A stretch of DNA of 64,000 nucleotides from Armatimonadota bacterium (GCA_029551395.1 JAKPFN010000034.1:1-64000), one strand, 5' to 3'. Positions 7,969-18,523 are shown, counted from the stretch's first letter. Numbers and translations: made by a program. The notes: generated from the sequence alone by a model not told the origin.

Positions 7969-8877
7969 TCAGCCTAATATAGAAAGAATAGCCGGAATTG
8001 TCAATATGGAGCCAAGAGTCATTAGAAATGTTGCACCTGAAACAAATGCCCCATTTGCTCCATAACGGCTGGCAATCACGCTGGTCATTATGGCAGATGG
8101 CATTGCTGCTTCAATTACCCCAACATCTCTAACCACTCCCTGTGTACCTACTAATATCAATCCAACATATGCAAGTACTGGAAGCACGACCATCTTCAAA
8201 ATAGCTGCAACCATAAAAGGCACACGTGCCATCTTCAGCGAAGACCCTGAGATTGATAAGCCAATGGATATCATTGCCAGAGGTACAGTTGCTGCAGCGA
8301 GAAGCTCAAGTGAAGTTACAAGCACCGCTGGAATCGCAACACTTCTGAGAAGAATCGCTAGAACTGTCGCTATGAACAACGGAGCCTTCAAAAACTCCAG
8401 CACCTGCCAGTTATTGATTTTGGTAGAGGCAAAAGTTGCAGCTACAGCGACTCCCACAGAGTAAAGAGGCAACGCCATTCCGAACTGGTCTGTTATTACA
8501 GCCGTTGACAACGCCTCTCCCTGGCCCGGAAAAGCTGCAATCGTCACCGGATAGCCCAAAAACCCAGTATTGCCAAACGCGGCAGCAAGCATTACGCCTC
8601 CTGTCGTGCGCCGGTCGAACCGCAGGGCTTTTGCCAATATATATGCAAGCGTTAGTACGATGAGCGATGTGATGCAAAGAACAATCGGAGGCCGGATCAT
8701 TTCGGTCGTAAGGGGCTTTCCATATATCGCCATAAACGCAAACGCAGGCCCGGTGATATTTACAACAACCGAGTTTACAACCAGTGTATCGCTGCCTTTT
8801 AGAACGTTGAATTTGCGAGCAGCATACCCAACAAGAAGCAGCACAAATATCGCAGCTACAGTAGATAATACATTCAC
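7969..8877 (-). CDS. Auxin efflux carrier (AEC) family permease
   Basis: 302 residues with about ten hydrophobic helices in two halves. The signature AFGNTGFLGYPV sits near residue 105-116 and the second half contains ATVPLAMISIGLSIS, both typical of bacterial AEC/MdcF-type secondary transporters of carboxylates or related anions. Length is normal for the family (about 300). It stands alone between the prepilin-like gene and the c-di-GMP gene on the same strand, so its substrate cannot be inferred from context. Confidence 0.88.
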   Translation of the reverse strand: MNVLSTVAAIFVLLLVGYAARKFNVLKGSDTLVVNSVVVNITGPAFAFMAIYGKPLTTEMIRPPIVLCITSLIVLTLAYILAKALRFDRRTTGGVMLAAAFGNTGFLGYPVTIAAFPGQGEALSTAVITDQFGMALPLYSVGVAVAATFASTKINNWQVLEFLKAPLFIATVLAILLRSVAIPAVLVTSLELLAAATVPLAMISIGLSISGSSLKMARVPFMVAAILKMVVLPVLAYVGLILVGTQGVVRDVGVIEAAMPSAIMTSVIASRYGANGAFVSGATFLMTLGSILTIPAILSILG

Positions 8878-9008
8878 TTAGTCAGGATAACAGATGGAGA
8901 GGTAAAGATGCCAGAATTTAGTTCAAATCAATACACTTGATAGCAGTGGTGAGCTGGAATACTACGAAAACTCAATCTTCATATTTATTAATGGAGCCAT
9001 AAATTCGC

Positions 9009-10502
9009 TTATGCCGCTTCGCGGTTGTCGTCCCTGTCTTTCCCTTTATTTTTGCCCTGTTTCTCACTTTGGATTATCTCCACGAACATCTGCACCAATT
9101 CAGGGTCAAACTGCGTACCAGCACAGCGCTTGATCTCCTCAAGGGCTTCACCGCTGGATAGAGCACTTCTATATGTCCGGTCGGAGACCATTGCATCATA
9201 AGCATCTGCAAGAGCGATTATCCGGGCAATCAATGGGATATTCTTTCCTGCCAGCCCGCAAGGATAGCCAAGACCATCATATCTCTCGTGGTGATGTCTG
9301 ACTGCCGGAACAATTGAGTTCAACTGTTGGACTCTCTCCAGTATCTCAGAACCAATCCTTGGGTGGTCTTCTATAACCTGCCATTCATCTATCTTCAATG
9401 GGCCAGGTTTACGTAAGATAGAGTCAGGTGTGCCTATTTTTCCAATATCATGCAGCAAAGCCGCTGCTTTCAGGTTCTCCATTTCTGTTGTTGAGAGTCC
9501 CAGGCGTTTTGCCAGAGCGAGTGAGTATTTTGCAACAGAATCAGAGTGACCACGGGTGTAATGGTCTTTGGCATCAACCGCAGCAGCAAGCGCTTCGATT
9601 GCTTCCATGTGGCTGCCGCCTATCAGAGCGCGAAGTCTGTCTGAGTTCGTACGATAAGACTTCTTGTAGTTTTCCTCATACACAACCGCACGGTTTTTCC
9701 CAGTTTGTTTGGCATAGTAAAGTGCGGTGTCGGCGTTCAATATAAGAGTGTGACGTGTCTTTCCATGCTCAGGATATGCAGCTACACCTACACTTACCGT
9801 TACTGATGGAACACCAGAGAACTTCACAGGCCCTTCAGCCTCGATAACTTGCCTTATCCTATTAGCTACCTGTAACGCTTCATTAGACGATGTTTCCGGG
9901 AAGATAATGATAAACTCTTCACCGCCATAACGAGCGAGGACATCTATCACTCTTATATTAGCCTGACAGACCTCAGCAAACCAGGTTAGCAGCCGATCAC
10001 CTTGTTGATGGCCGCATCTATCGTTGAAAGCCTTAAAATCGTCAAGGTCAAACATCGCAATGGCAACGCGCCTGCCGTAGCGATGAGACCTTTCTATCTC
10101 AGCTGTGAGTCTATCCTGGAAGTAACGATGATTATAACAACCCGTGAGACCATCCACATTGGCTTTGAGTTCAGCACGGCGGCGGAAGAATACTTCGCGA
10201 TCGAACAGGTAACCAATTGCCACAGATAACCCGGTAATGCTGCAAACCCAGGCAATCAGTGTGAAGGGATGCTCTGGTACCATTCTTTTGATATGCATCC
10301 ACAGGTTGGGCATCGGCTTGCCATGGACTATTGCTGATTCCACAGCAAATCCCCATATACCCATCACATACGTTATTGCAGCAAAAACCAATCCCGCGAA
10401 ATATGAAGCCAATCTATAGGTTATACCAGGTTCCTGATTAGTCTCGCTGGTCATTCCAGCACCTGTATTCAACTTACTATTAGCCAAACGAAACTTCTCC
10501 AA
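9009..10502 (-). CDS. Membrane GGDEF / HD-GYP c-di-GMP signalling protein
   Basis: About 497 residues: two TM helices (about 30-55 and 75-95), a GGDEF domain (LTGCYNHRYFQDRL ... RYGGEEF) and an HD-GYP domain with HDIGK, HHERYDGLGYP and DAYDAM. GGEEF is compatible with diguanylate cyclase activity and intact HHE..DGLGYP with c-di-GMP phosphodiesterase activity, so it is potentially bifunctional. Start: TTG 10502 or the internal ATG 10454 (AGGTG upstream), which would trim 16 residues. It is the only c-di-GMP gene in the window. Confidence 0.9.
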   Translation of the reverse strand: MEKFRLANSKLNTGAGMTSETNQEPGITYRLASYFAGLVFAAITYVMGIWGFAVESAIVHGKPMPNLWMHIKRMVPEHPFTLIAWVCSITGLSVAIGYLFDREVFFRRRAELKANVDGLTGCYNHRYFQDRLTAEIERSHRYGRRVAIAMFDLDDFKAFNDRCGHQQGDRLLTWFAEVCQANIRVIDVLARYGGEEFIIIFPETSSNEALQVANRIRQVIEAEGPVKFSGVPSVTVSVGVAAYPEHGKTRHTLILNADTALYYAKQTGKNRAVVYEENYKKSYRTNSDRLRALIGGSHMEAIEALAAAVDAKDHYTRGHSDSVAKYSLALAKRLGLSTTEMENLKAAALLHDIGKIGTPDSILRKPGPLKIDEWQVIEDHPRIGSEILERVQQLNSIVPAVRHHHERYDGLGYPCGLAGKNIPLIARIIALADAYDAMVSDRTYRSALSSGEALEEIKRCAGTQFDPELVQMFVEIIQSEKQGKNKGKDRDDNREAA

Positions 10503-10665
10503 CTTTCATCCAACTACTTGACACTTGGAGTAACCCTTAATTGTATTATTGGCGAGTAAGATTGACTCTGGAGGTCTTATAAAAGGAACCTTATTGGTAT
10601 AAACTATAGTCATGCAAATAAAAACACCACCTGGGAGAATACTGCGGACACAGGAGAGAGTATAG

Positions 10666-11631
10666 ATGACCACCACCGGAACCAACAGAATCAGTATGAG
10701 AATCGAAGATGCAGCGGAGAGAGTTAGAGAAGTAATTATTGGTAAAGAAGAGGTCATCAGGCTTGTTTTTGCGTCATTTCTAGCTGGAGGACATGTTCTT
10801 ATTGAAGATGTGCCAGGTGTAGGCAAGACGACTTTGGCAAAGGCTGTAGCAAAGGCAATTGGATGCTCGTTCAATAGAATCCAGTTTACTCCTGACCTTC
10901 TGCCCTCAGATGTAACAGGAATCTCCATATACAGCCAGAAAACGGGTGAATTCAGCTTCAGACCAGGTCCTGTGTTTGCAAATGTTATTCTGGCGGATGA
11001 AATCAACCGAGCAACACCAAAGACACAATCAGCTCTTCTTGAATGTATGGAAGAGCTGCAAGTAACAGTAGACGGCTCAACCTTGATGCTGCCTAAACCG
11101 TTTCTTGTCATCGCCACTCAGAACAATATCGAGCACGGAAGCACATATCCTCTTCCAGAAGCTCAATTAGACAGGTTCTTGATAAGGGTATCAGTTGGAT
11201 ATCCGGCTAAAGAGGATGAAGTGGCTGTGCTGAACAGGCAGATTTTATCCCATCCAATCAATGAGATATCTCCAGTAATGTCTCCAGAAGAGCTGGCATC
11301 ACTCCAGGATGAGGTCAAGAATATTTACATAGATGATTCGCTTAAAGATTATATTGTAGATATAGTCACAGCCACAAGAAATCGCCGGGATGTGCTTCTT
11401 GGAGCAAGTCCGCGAGGCTCACTCGCACTTATGAGAGTATCCAGAGCATTGGCTGCAATCTCAGGACGTGATTATGTGCTGCCTGATGATATCAAGCTTG
11501 CCGCAGTCCCAACTTTGGGGCATCGTATACTGGTATCTCACGATACCTGGCAGACAGATGCTGGGAATCAGGTGATAAAAGAAGTATTGGCATCGATTCC
11601 TGTGCCGGTCAATTATGGACGAAAACAATAA
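10666..11631 (+). CDS. moxR: MoxR-family AAA+ ATPase
   Basis: 321 residues. Walker A DVPGVGKTTLAK (about 48-58), Walker B ILADEINRATPK (about 107), sensor 1 in FLVIATQNNIEH, and the MoxR hallmark TYPLPEAQLDRFL. MoxR ATPases act as chaperone-like factors for partners encoded beside them, often VWA or DUF58 proteins, and influence cell-envelope or enzyme maturation. It heads a three-gene operon: its stop overlaps the DUF58 start by 17 bases, and that gene in turn overlaps the transglutaminase gene. ATG 10666 follows AGGAGAG. Confidence 0.95.
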   Translation: MTTTGTNRISMRIEDAAERVREVIIGKEEVIRLVFASFLAGGHVLIEDVPGVGKTTLAKAVAKAIGCSFNRIQFTPDLLPSDVTGISIYSQKTGEFSFRPGPVFANVILADEINRATPKTQSALLECMEELQVTVDGSTLMLPKPFLVIATQNNIEHGSTYPLPEAQLDRFLIRVSVGYPAKEDEVAVLNRQILSHPINEISPVMSPEELASLQDEVKNIYIDDSLKDYIVDIVTATRNRRDVLLGASPRGSLALMRVSRALAAISGRDYVLPDDIKLAAVPTLGHRILVSHDTWQTDAGNQVIKEVLASIPVPVNYGRKQ

Positions 11632-12826
11632 CAAGCTAAAGAACATTACTGAAGACACCAGCATTTTGCTTTTGAACCCCAGGTTCATTGGGCCATGCCT
11701 GGCTGGCATATTTTGCCTCATTGTTGCAACGGTAGTTGGAGTGTCGTACCTCTTTACTATGTCTACAGTGCTGCTTGCCCTACCCGTTGCAAGTTATATA
11801 ATCGGGATAAAAGCTCTCAAAAGGTATGTATCGAGTTCTGAACCACAAATCACCACCGTACAAGGCAAACGAACGCCAATTACAGTCAGGATTCTAGCTA
11901 AAAACTATGAACTCGACGCGCAAGAACTCAATGTAAAGCTGCCTTTTCCGAAAACCATAAGCATTGAAGATAACCAGGAGGCCGAAACACTGCCTGATGG
12001 ACAAATACAGGCTAGTATATGGTTCATACCAGGCAAACGGGGCAAATTCACTCTTGGACCAATTGTAATCTCCGCATCTGACCCACTTGGTATGTTCAGA
12101 TTGAAGCGAAAGATGCAGGAGACAACAGAATTGATAGTCTATCCGTGTCCGGTAGCAATCGATTTGGGATTGTTCACAGGAAGCAGTAAAGAAACCTCTG
12201 TAAATCATCCACAAGCCAGGCGCTCCGTGCGTGGTGACTTTGCAGGAGTCCGAGAATACCGGGAAGGCGATGAACTCCGCCGGATACACTGGAAAACAAC
12301 AGCACGGACTCAACAATTGTCTGTAGTGGAACTTGAAGAAACAACAGTCGGCTCTGCGACTATCCTACTGGACTTATCAAAGGGAAACGACTTCGGGCAA
12401 AAAGTTGTTACATCGCTCGATGTAGCCGCAGGTGCTGCAGCTTATGCAGTCACGGAATATCTGCATTATAACGTGCCGGTTAGGCTGATTCTGCCTGACA
12501 AAGATAATATAGACACTGTTGAGGTCAGAGCATCTAGAGACATTCCGCAAGCTATGGCGAAACTTGCTGAGGCTAAGGCTAATGCATCTATTCGGATAAC
12601 AGAAGTACTACGTAAATCTACAGGCAAGGGCAGCATCATATTAATTACCACTCAACTTGGCGAAGACTTGGTTAATGCCGTAAAGGAAGTTAGGGCGGCT
12701 GGAATAAGGATACAATTAGTTTGTGTAGACCCGACAGCTTTCGGTAAAGCATTTCAGGAAAATAGAATAACTGAACTGGAACGTGCAGGAGTCAAGGTTC
12801 AGGTTATTCGAGAGGTAACTGAATGA
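11615..12826 (+). CDS. DUF58 domain membrane protein
   Basis: 403 residues. Two N-terminal TM helices (about 27-65), an Ig-like segment, then the DUF58 signature VRGDFAGVREYREGDELRRIHWK at about residue 205-228, followed by a vWA-like fold. DUF58 proteins are regularly encoded between moxR and a TgpA-type transglutaminase. The 17-base overlap with moxR and 4-base overlap (ATGA) with the next gene indicate translational coupling. Biochemical function is not established for the family. Confidence 0.93.
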   Translation: MDENNNKLKNITEDTSILLLNPRFIGPCLAGIFCLIVATVVGVSYLFTMSTVLLALPVASYIIGIKALKRYVSSSEPQITTVQGKRTPITVRILAKNYELDAQELNVKLPFPKTISIEDNQEAETLPDGQIQASIWFIPGKRGKFTLGPIVISASDPLGMFRLKRKMQETTELIVYPCPVAIDLGLFTGSSKETSVNHPQARRSVRGDFAGVREYREGDELRRIHWKTTARTQQLSVVELEETTVGSATILLDLSKGNDFGQKVVTSLDVAAGAAAYAVTEYLHYNVPVRLILPDKDNIDTVEVRASRDIPQAMAKLAEAKANASIRITEVLRKSTGKGSIILITTQLGEDLVNAVKEVRAAGIRIQLVCVDPTAFGKAFQENRITELERAGVKVQVIREVTE

Positions 12827-14850
12827 TGAGGCGGACAACCGGCAGGACTTTCAGCTACACTCTTTATATAAGCGGCTTCGCAACTATCATCTGCGGACTT
12901 GCAGCATTGAATTCAGTGTTAAATGACCCAAGTTTTGCCACCGTGACAGGAAGCCTCATCTGCGCAGGTTACGGTGTCAGCATGTTCCTGAGAAGAGTCG
13001 GCTACACTGCCCGGTTAGTCGAACTTGCCGTCCTTGCTGCAGCACTGTTAATCTACGCTCAGTTGATAGGCGGACATGCAATCAGTGAATTGATTGTCCC
13101 TATGGCTGCAATAGAAGCACCTGAATTGAGATTGGCGGCCATGCTGCTTTGGCTCGAGGTGTTGAGAAGCTTCACGTTAGTCTCTGATGAGGCTGTAGTG
13201 TTTTCCGCTGTACCTTCGGTCGTTTTAATCAGTCTTGCATCAACCAACAACGTAAACCCGGAGATAATGGCGTTTTTCATCATCTATCTGGTGCTGACAA
13301 CATTCTTGCTAGCACATAGGGTGAACACTGGAGAGAACATCAGAAAGCTAAAACTGGTTTTTCGCACGGTCTTTTTGGTCTCGATTACTGCACTTGTAAT
13401 CGGCTCGGTAGTCGTAATTCCGATTCGTCTGGCCTGCACAAGCGTATTTAATGCAGCCATGCCGGAGTTCACCAGACTGAGAGACCGGCTGACGATAAGC
13501 GGTTATGCCGATAGCAACTATCTACAGATAGCACAGGGACCTGTCAGGCTCTCTGAAGAAACGATGATGACCGTCCGTTCTGTGGATATGAAGAGCGGTC
13601 AACATGTTCCATTGTACTGGAGAGGTAAAGTATTCGATACCTATACAGGGCATGGATGGCAGTCATCGAGCAACTATCATCATGTCTATCCCATCAATAA
13701 CCAGCAGAATGAAAATGGGAACTACATCTACAGCGGTCCGCAGGTACCGGGCAAGCGCTTAATTCGGCAGGATTTCCATAAATCCCGCAGAGGTATGACT
13801 CGTGAAGTCTTTGCAGCCGCTGAACCGGTAATAATTGAGTCAGCAGCCCGCACTCTTTCACAAAATGAGTTCAACTGCTGGCACGGCATCTATGGAAGAT
13901 CCGGCAAGACCAGATATACGGTTGTCTCTGTATTGCCTAATGACGACCCTGGAGCCTTAAGAAAAGCTCCGGCAAAATATAGTCCAGATATTCAGACCAG
14001 GTATCTGAGAAAAATCACCAGCACGGCCAAAGTCGGTGAGTTATCGAGAAAAATCACTAAAGGTATCAACAATCCATACGACAAGGCGATGGCTATCCAG
14101 CGCTATCTTGGCCAGACTTGCATCTATGATCTGGATGCTCCCCCTACTCCACCTGGTGAAGATGCAGTAGAGCATTTTTTGTTCAACTCCCGTGTGGGCT
14201 ATTGTGATGTGTTTGCAAGTGCGATGGTTATCATGTGCCGTGAAGTTGGTATTCCAGCACGGCTGGCAACCGGATATTTGACCGGTGTATATGACGAGCA
14301 GCAAGACCTATACAGCGTGAGAGATATGGACCGTCATGCCTGGGCAGAGCTTTATTTTCCTGGCTGTGGATGGATAACTTTCGATCCTACAGAGTATACA
14401 AGCAGTCAAAACCAAGGGTGGCTGGAAGTAACGGCAAAGCAGATACGCAGGACGATAAGCGAGATATTTGGCGGCCCTGGTATCGTTCCGCTAGCTGCAG
14501 CCCTGTTCATCGTAGGAGCGCTCTTTGCATTCGGGTCTGAGATAAAGGAAATCATCAAGTCCAGGCAGGCTGACAGCCCAAGCAAGATGCATAACGCCGC
14601 CCTGATGCAGTATCTAGCCATACGAAAGACTCTTGAAGCTACAAATCCAAGTCTTACACCGGCAGAGGTTGCAATTACGGCTAAACGTATCTCTGAAGAT
14701 GCTGGAAAACTCGCAGAAGAGGCTGTCGGATTGTTCGGAGAGATACGCTACGGCCAACGCGATGTAAACCTGGAAGATATTCAGCGGCTTAAAACTCTCC
14801 GCAGAGAAATAAAGTCATCGATAAAGCAGAGCAGGCGAAGGTCTAACTGA
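12823..14850 (+). CDS. TgpA-like membrane transglutaminase
   Basis: 675 residues: an N-terminal set of TM helices (to about 215), an extracytoplasmic region with the transglutaminase-like core, a C-terminal TM (about 550-570) and a DUF4129-like cytoplasmic tail. The Cys-His-Asp triad is visible: C461 in RVGYCDVFASAM, H505 in DRHAWAEL and D521 in ITFDPTEY. It resembles Pseudomonas TgpA, a periplasmic transglutaminase important for viability. Start ATGATG overlaps the DUF58 stop. The third gene of the moxR operon. Confidence 0.93.
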   Translation: MMRRTTGRTFSYTLYISGFATIICGLAALNSVLNDPSFATVTGSLICAGYGVSMFLRRVGYTARLVELAVLAAALLIYAQLIGGHAISELIVPMAAIEAPELRLAAMLLWLEVLRSFTLVSDEAVVFSAVPSVVLISLASTNNVNPEIMAFFIIYLVLTTFLLAHRVNTGENIRKLKLVFRTVFLVSITALVIGSVVVIPIRLACTSVFNAAMPEFTRLRDRLTISGYADSNYLQIAQGPVRLSEETMMTVRSVDMKSGQHVPLYWRGKVFDTYTGHGWQSSSNYHHVYPINNQQNENGNYIYSGPQVPGKRLIRQDFHKSRRGMTREVFAAAEPVIIESAARTLSQNEFNCWHGIYGRSGKTRYTVVSVLPNDDPGALRKAPAKYSPDIQTRYLRKITSTAKVGELSRKITKGINNPYDKAMAIQRYLGQTCIYDLDAPPTPPGEDAVEHFLFNSRVGYCDVFASAMVIMCREVGIPARLATGYLTGVYDEQQDLYSVRDMDRHAWAELYFPGCGWITFDPTEYTSSQNQGWLEVTAKQIRRTISEIFGGPGIVPLAAALFIVGALFAFGSEIKEIIKSRQADSPSKMHNAALMQYLAIRKTLEATNPSLTPAEVAITAKRISEDAGKLAEEAVGLFGEIRYGQRDVNLEDIQRLKTLRREIKSSIKQSRRRSN

Positions 14851-14864
14851 GGCGTACACAAAAA

Positions 14865-14940
14865 TGGCTGCCGGACTAGGGCTCGAACCTAGGGCCTACT
14901 GATCCAGAGTCAGTCGCTCTCCCAACTGAGCTATCCGGCA
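14865..14940 (-). tRNA. tRNA-Gln(CTG)
   Basis: Full cloverleaf on the minus strand: acceptor TGCCGGA/TCCGGCA, discriminator G and encoded CCA. D arm is GCTC/GAGC, anticodon stem ACTGA/TCAGT with loop CTCTGGA (anticodon CTG, reads CAG), T arm CTAGG-TTCGAGC-CCTAG. It lies about 95 bases downstream of glnS on the same strand, so it may be part of that transcript. Confidence 0.96.
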
Positions 14941-15033
14941 GCGACGCAATATATTACCATAATCGGCTCGATGTGTCAATTATCGAAGTCCAAAAATAAG
15001 GTAAATTACTCATATCAGGCAGGAGCGCGGACG

Positions 15034-16770
15034 TTAACCGCCCGCGCTTTTCATTGCCTTCTCAATCTTTGCCCATGTATCACGCAAGGTAGCTGTACGG
15101 TTGAAAACCAGCTTCTCAGGTGTCGAATCCACATCCACAGTAAAGTATCCCTGACGTTCGAACTGATAGCGTGTGCCAACTTCAGCACCAACTACGCTAG
15201 GTTCGACGTAACATGTGGTCACTTGAAGTGAATTCAGGTTCAGATTGTCCATCCATGTCTGACCTTCTTCAACATCATCCGGGTCAGGTTTTTTAAAGAG
15301 ATGATCATACAACCTGGCTTCTGCAGGAACGGCATGTCTGGCCGATACCCAATGCAGTGTAGCCTTCACCTTGCGGCCATCTGGAGCATCCCCACCCCGC
15401 GTTTCGGGGTCATAGGTGCAGTGAAGCTCCACTATCTCACCGTTTTCGTCCTTAACTACATCCATGCACTTGATGAAGTAAGCATTGCGAAGCCTTACTT
15501 CCCGGCCTGGAGCCAATCGGAAGAATTTGGGCGGCGGTTCCTCTCTGAAATCGTCTCGTTCTATATACAGCTCCCGGCTAAACGGAACCTTGCGAGTACC
15601 GGCTTCCGGGTCTTCCGGATTGTTTATTACATCCAGCTCTTCAACCTGGTCTTCCGGGTAGTTGATTATAACAACCTTGAGCGGGTTCATAACTGCCATC
15701 ACACGTTGAGCGCGCTTGTTCAAGTCCTCCCGAATGCAGTCTTCCAAAACAGCAACATCAACAACGCTGTCAGTCTTTGCAACGCCTATCCTTCTGCAGA
15801 ATTCCCTGATGGCTTCTGGAGTATAGCCGCGGCGTCGCAGACCAGCCAAAGTCGGCAGCCGAGGATCATCATATCCCTTCACATAACCACCGTTGACAAG
15901 CTCAATGAACCTGCGCTTGCTCATAACCGTATAGGTCATATTGAGCCGCGCAAACTCTATCTGTCGTGGATGATAAATCCCAAGCTCATCCAGGAACCAA
16001 TCATACAAAGGACGATGGTTCTCGTACTCGAGCGAGCAGAGCGAGTGCGTAATCCCCTCTATCGAGTCCTCAAGACCATGCGCCCAGTCATACATCGGAT
16101 AGATACACCACTTGTTGCCCTGGCGATGGTGTTCGGCGTGCCTGATTCGATACATTACGGGATCTCGAAGGTTCATGTTAGGCGATGACATATCTATCTT
16201 CGCACGAAGTGTTCGTGATCCATCAGGGAATTCGCCTGCCCTCATACGCTGGAACAGATCGAGGTTTTCCTCAATACTCCGATTTCGGTAAGGGCTTTCA
16301 ATGCCCGGTTCAGTAGGTGTGCCTCTTGTAGCGCTGACCTCTTCAGGAGACAGGTCGCAAACATAGGCTTTACCTTTCTTAATCAGATCGATAGCCCACT
16401 CATACATCTGCTCAAAGTAGTCAGACGCAAAGAACAGCCGATCACCCCAATCAGCGCCTAGCCACCGAACATCATCTATGATGGCATCAACAAACTCCTG
16501 CTCCTCTTTGGTTGGATTAGTATCATCAAACCTCAGGTTGAACAACCCGTTGAACTCCAGCGCGATGCCGTAATCGATCCAGATAGCCTTCGCATGACCT
16601 ATGTGCAGATAGGCGTTCGGCTCCGGTGGAAAGCGCGTGTGAACATGATCAAACCTTCCACTTCGCAGGTCTTCTTTGATTGCCTCACGGATGAAATCAG
16701 TCGATTCGACGCGATCTTCATCCACCTTTTCAATATCATTTTTATCTGTATTCAGTTGAGTGTCTTTCAT
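15034..16770 (-). CDS. glnS: Glutaminyl-tRNA synthetase
   Basis: 578 residues, class I synthetase. Catalytic domain with HIGH motif in [17 protein letters not shown] and the MSKR form of KMSKS in [30 protein letters not shown] and the [17 protein letters not shown] stretch are GlnRS/GluRS-type signatures, and the two-part anticodon-binding beta-barrel fills the C-terminus. Length matches bacterial GlnRS (about 550-580). Direct charging of tRNA-Gln makes the amidotransferase route unnecessary for glutamine, if no GatCAB is present. Its cognate tRNA-Gln(CTG) follows on the same strand. Confidence 0.96.
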   Translation of the reverse strand: MKDTQLNTDKNDIEKVDEDRVESTDFIREAIKEDLRSGRFDHVHTRFPPEPNAYLHIGHAKAIWIDYGIALEFNGLFNLRFDDTNPTKEEQEFVDAIIDDVRWLGADWGDRLFFASDYFEQMYEWAIDLIKKGKAYVCDLSPEEVSATRGTPTEPGIESPYRNRSIEENLDLFQRMRAGEFPDGSRTLRAKIDMSSPNMNLRDPVMYRIRHAEHHRQGNKWCIYPMYDWAHGLEDSIEGITHSLCSLEYENHRPLYDWFLDELGIYHPRQIEFARLNMTYTVMSKRRFIELVNGGYVKGYDDPRLPTLAGLRRRGYTPEAIREFCRRIGVAKTDSVVDVAVLEDCIREDLNKRAQRVMAVMNPLKVVIINYPEDQVEELDVINNPEDPEAGTRKVPFSRELYIERDDFREEPPPKFFRLAPGREVRLRNAYFIKCMDVVKDENGEIVELHCTYDPETRGGDAPDGRKVKATLHWVSARHAVPAEARLYDHLFKKPDPDDVEEGQTWMDNLNLNSLQVTTCYVEPSVVGAEVGTRYQFERQGYFTVDVDSTPEKLVFNRTATLRDTWAKIEKAMKSAGG

Positions 16771-16949
16771 ACTCAGAGCAATATTCTCCGATCCCGATTT
16801 GTAAGCCTAATAACTTCTAATTTTCCCACATGAAGCAGCTAACGTCAAGGAAGCAGGCATACGCACATATGTTCTATTCAAAGGTTAAGGTATCTTTATT
16901 TGCCTACTCTTAAGGTTTGGAATAGCCTGAATTAGAGTAAGTATAACAA

Positions 16950-17747
16950 GTGGCTGAGATAGAACTATTCCCGCCAGGTCTGCCGACGATAAAAATTATG
17001 CTGCTGTTTTGGATAATCATCTTTTGCATTTTGGGAAGCGTGGGGTCGATAGCCCTTGCTGGTGTATTTCTTCTTCTTAAAGAAGGTCAACGTCAGTCAT
17101 TAGTGCCTCTGTTGGTCAGTTATGCAACAGGCACATTACTTGGGGCCTCGTTTCTTGCTCTTCTACCACATATTTTAGAAGAAATCGCTCCTTTAACTGC
17201 TTTCATCACTGTCCTTGCGACTATTTTAGCGTTCTTTGGAATGGAAAAGAGCATAATACTGCGTCATTGCCACGATAATCACTGTGATAGACACACTGCT
17301 GCTGGAACATTGATATTAATTGGCGATGCATTCCATAACTTCGTCGATGGTATAGCGATTGCAGCCGGTTTTTTGACATCCATTCCTGTTGGTATATCTA
17401 CCGCACTGGCAGCAATCAGTCATGAAGTGCCTCAGGAGGTTGGGGATTTTGCAATCCTGCTGGAATCGGGATTTGATCGCTTGAGAGCATTCGGTTACAA
17501 TGCGCTTTCAGGGCTTTCAGCACTACCTGGTGCGTTAGCCGGATACTTTCTCCTGGCACAGCTTGATATACTCGTTCCATATCTATTGGCTATAGCTGCT
17601 GCGGGTTTTATCTATATAGCAATGGCTGATCTGGTTCCGCATCTGCATGAAAAATCCGGACTGCGAAATAACTTGCTTCAGTTTATTCTCATCCTTGCCG
17701 GAGTAGCTACCATTGTTCTACTGGAATGGCTCGCAGGCGATATTTAG
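16950..17747 (+). CDS. ZIP-family divalent metal transporter
   Basis: 265 residues with eight predicted helices. The metal-binding helices are clear: HNFVDGIAIAAGF (helix 4) and SHEVPQEVGDFAILLESG (helix 5), the paired HN..DG and HE.PQE..D motifs of ZIP transporters, preceded by a His-rich loop (RHCHDNHCDRH). These proteins usually import Zn(II) or Fe(II). Starts with GTG 16950. The short gap between this and the ComEA-like gene suggests possible co-transcription. Confidence 0.93.
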   Translation: MAEIELFPPGLPTIKIMLLFWIIIFCILGSVGSIALAGVFLLLKEGQRQSLVPLLVSYATGTLLGASFLALLPHILEEIAPLTAFITVLATILAFFGMEKSIILRHCHDNHCDRHTAAGTLILIGDAFHNFVDGIAIAAGFLTSIPVGISTALAAISHEVPQEVGDFAILLESGFDRLRAFGYNALSGLSALPGALAGYFLLAQLDILVPYLLAIAAAGFIYIAMADLVPHLHEKSGLRNNLLQFILILAGVATIVLLEWLAGDI

Positions 17748-17807
17748 GAAAATATTATGAAGGAGAAAGCAAGTTGGGCAGCGTAATTACATCCTAGTGA
17801 TGTGATT

Positions 17808-18482
17808 ATGTCCGATATCAACTTATCTCGTAACCAGCAAATAGCGCTTGTTGCACTGATTGGAATTACATTGCTTGGATTAGCTTACGGGAAAATCCGA
17901 AGCGCCAAACCTGCTCAACTCCGAGAACAGGCATTTACCATAACCAAACCTTCAGCTACTGGTGATGTCAGTATAGACACTCCGGTAGTCAGAGCTTCAT
18001 CCTCTGAGGCCAATACACGTATGGTAACAGTCCATGTGGCAGGTTGTGTGAAACACCCGAGTGTTTATAAACTCCCCGTTGGCAGCAGAGTTGTCGATGC
18101 TATTCACGCTGCAGGCGGACCTACATCCGAAGCTAATCTGGATGCCATCAATATGGCTGCCAAAGCACAGGATGGTGTTCAGATTTACGTTCCATCCAAA
18201 CGCGACTCTATCTTCTCAAGCGCAGGCGCATCATCGGGAGGTAAGGTCTCATCGGCTGGTGGAAGTTCATCTTCGGGAGGCCACTTCAACAGCTTGGTCA
18301 ACATCAACACTGCAAGCATAGAGGAACTTGATAAGCTGCCAGGAGTAGGACCAGCTACTGCACAGAAGATCATCGACTACCGCAATGAAATCGGTGGGTT
18401 TACATCAATTGAGCAGCTTGAGGAGGTAAAAGGTATAGGGCCGAAGAAGATGTCTCAGATCCGGCCTTATTGCCGGTTGTAA
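17808..18482 (+). CDS. comEA: ComEA-like DNA-binding competence protein
   Basis: About 225 residues: N-terminal TM anchor (about 8-28), SLBB domain (about 70-125, VHVAGCVKHPSVYKLPVGSRVVDAI), Ser/Gly-rich linker, and a C-terminal helix-hairpin-helix pair (NINTASIEELDKLPGVGPATAQKIIDYR, then EVKGIGPKKMSQIRPYC). ComEA binds incoming double-stranded DNA outside the membrane during natural transformation. ATG 17808 is chosen over the GTG six bases upstream. comF at 35.5 kb is a second competence-type gene in the window. Confidence 0.9.
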   Translation: MSDINLSRNQQIALVALIGITLLGLAYGKIRSAKPAQLREQAFTITKPSATGDVSIDTPVVRASSSEANTRMVTVHVAGCVKHPSVYKLPVGSRVVDAIHAAGGPTSEANLDAINMAAKAQDGVQIYVPSKRDSIFSSAGASSGGKVSSAGGSSSSGGHFNSLVNINTASIEELDKLPGVGPATAQKIIDYRNEIGGFTSIEQLEEVKGIGPKKMSQIRPYCRL

Positions 18483-18523
18483 AGTTTTTATTGTTACGAA
18501 ACAATCATTACAAGCATGCTCTC

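Noticed and set aside
10562-10611. Promoter TTGACT/TATAAA upstream of moxR
   Set aside because: The spacing between candidate -35 and -10 boxes is wrong for all combinations tried.
10506-11117. 203-residue minus-strand frame opposite moxR
   Set aside because: It lies antisense to a clear MoxR reading frame and has no family similarity of its own.
15301-16188. 295-residue plus-strand frame within glnS
   Set aside because: Antisense to GlnRS motifs on the other strand; composition is typical of an antisense reading frame.
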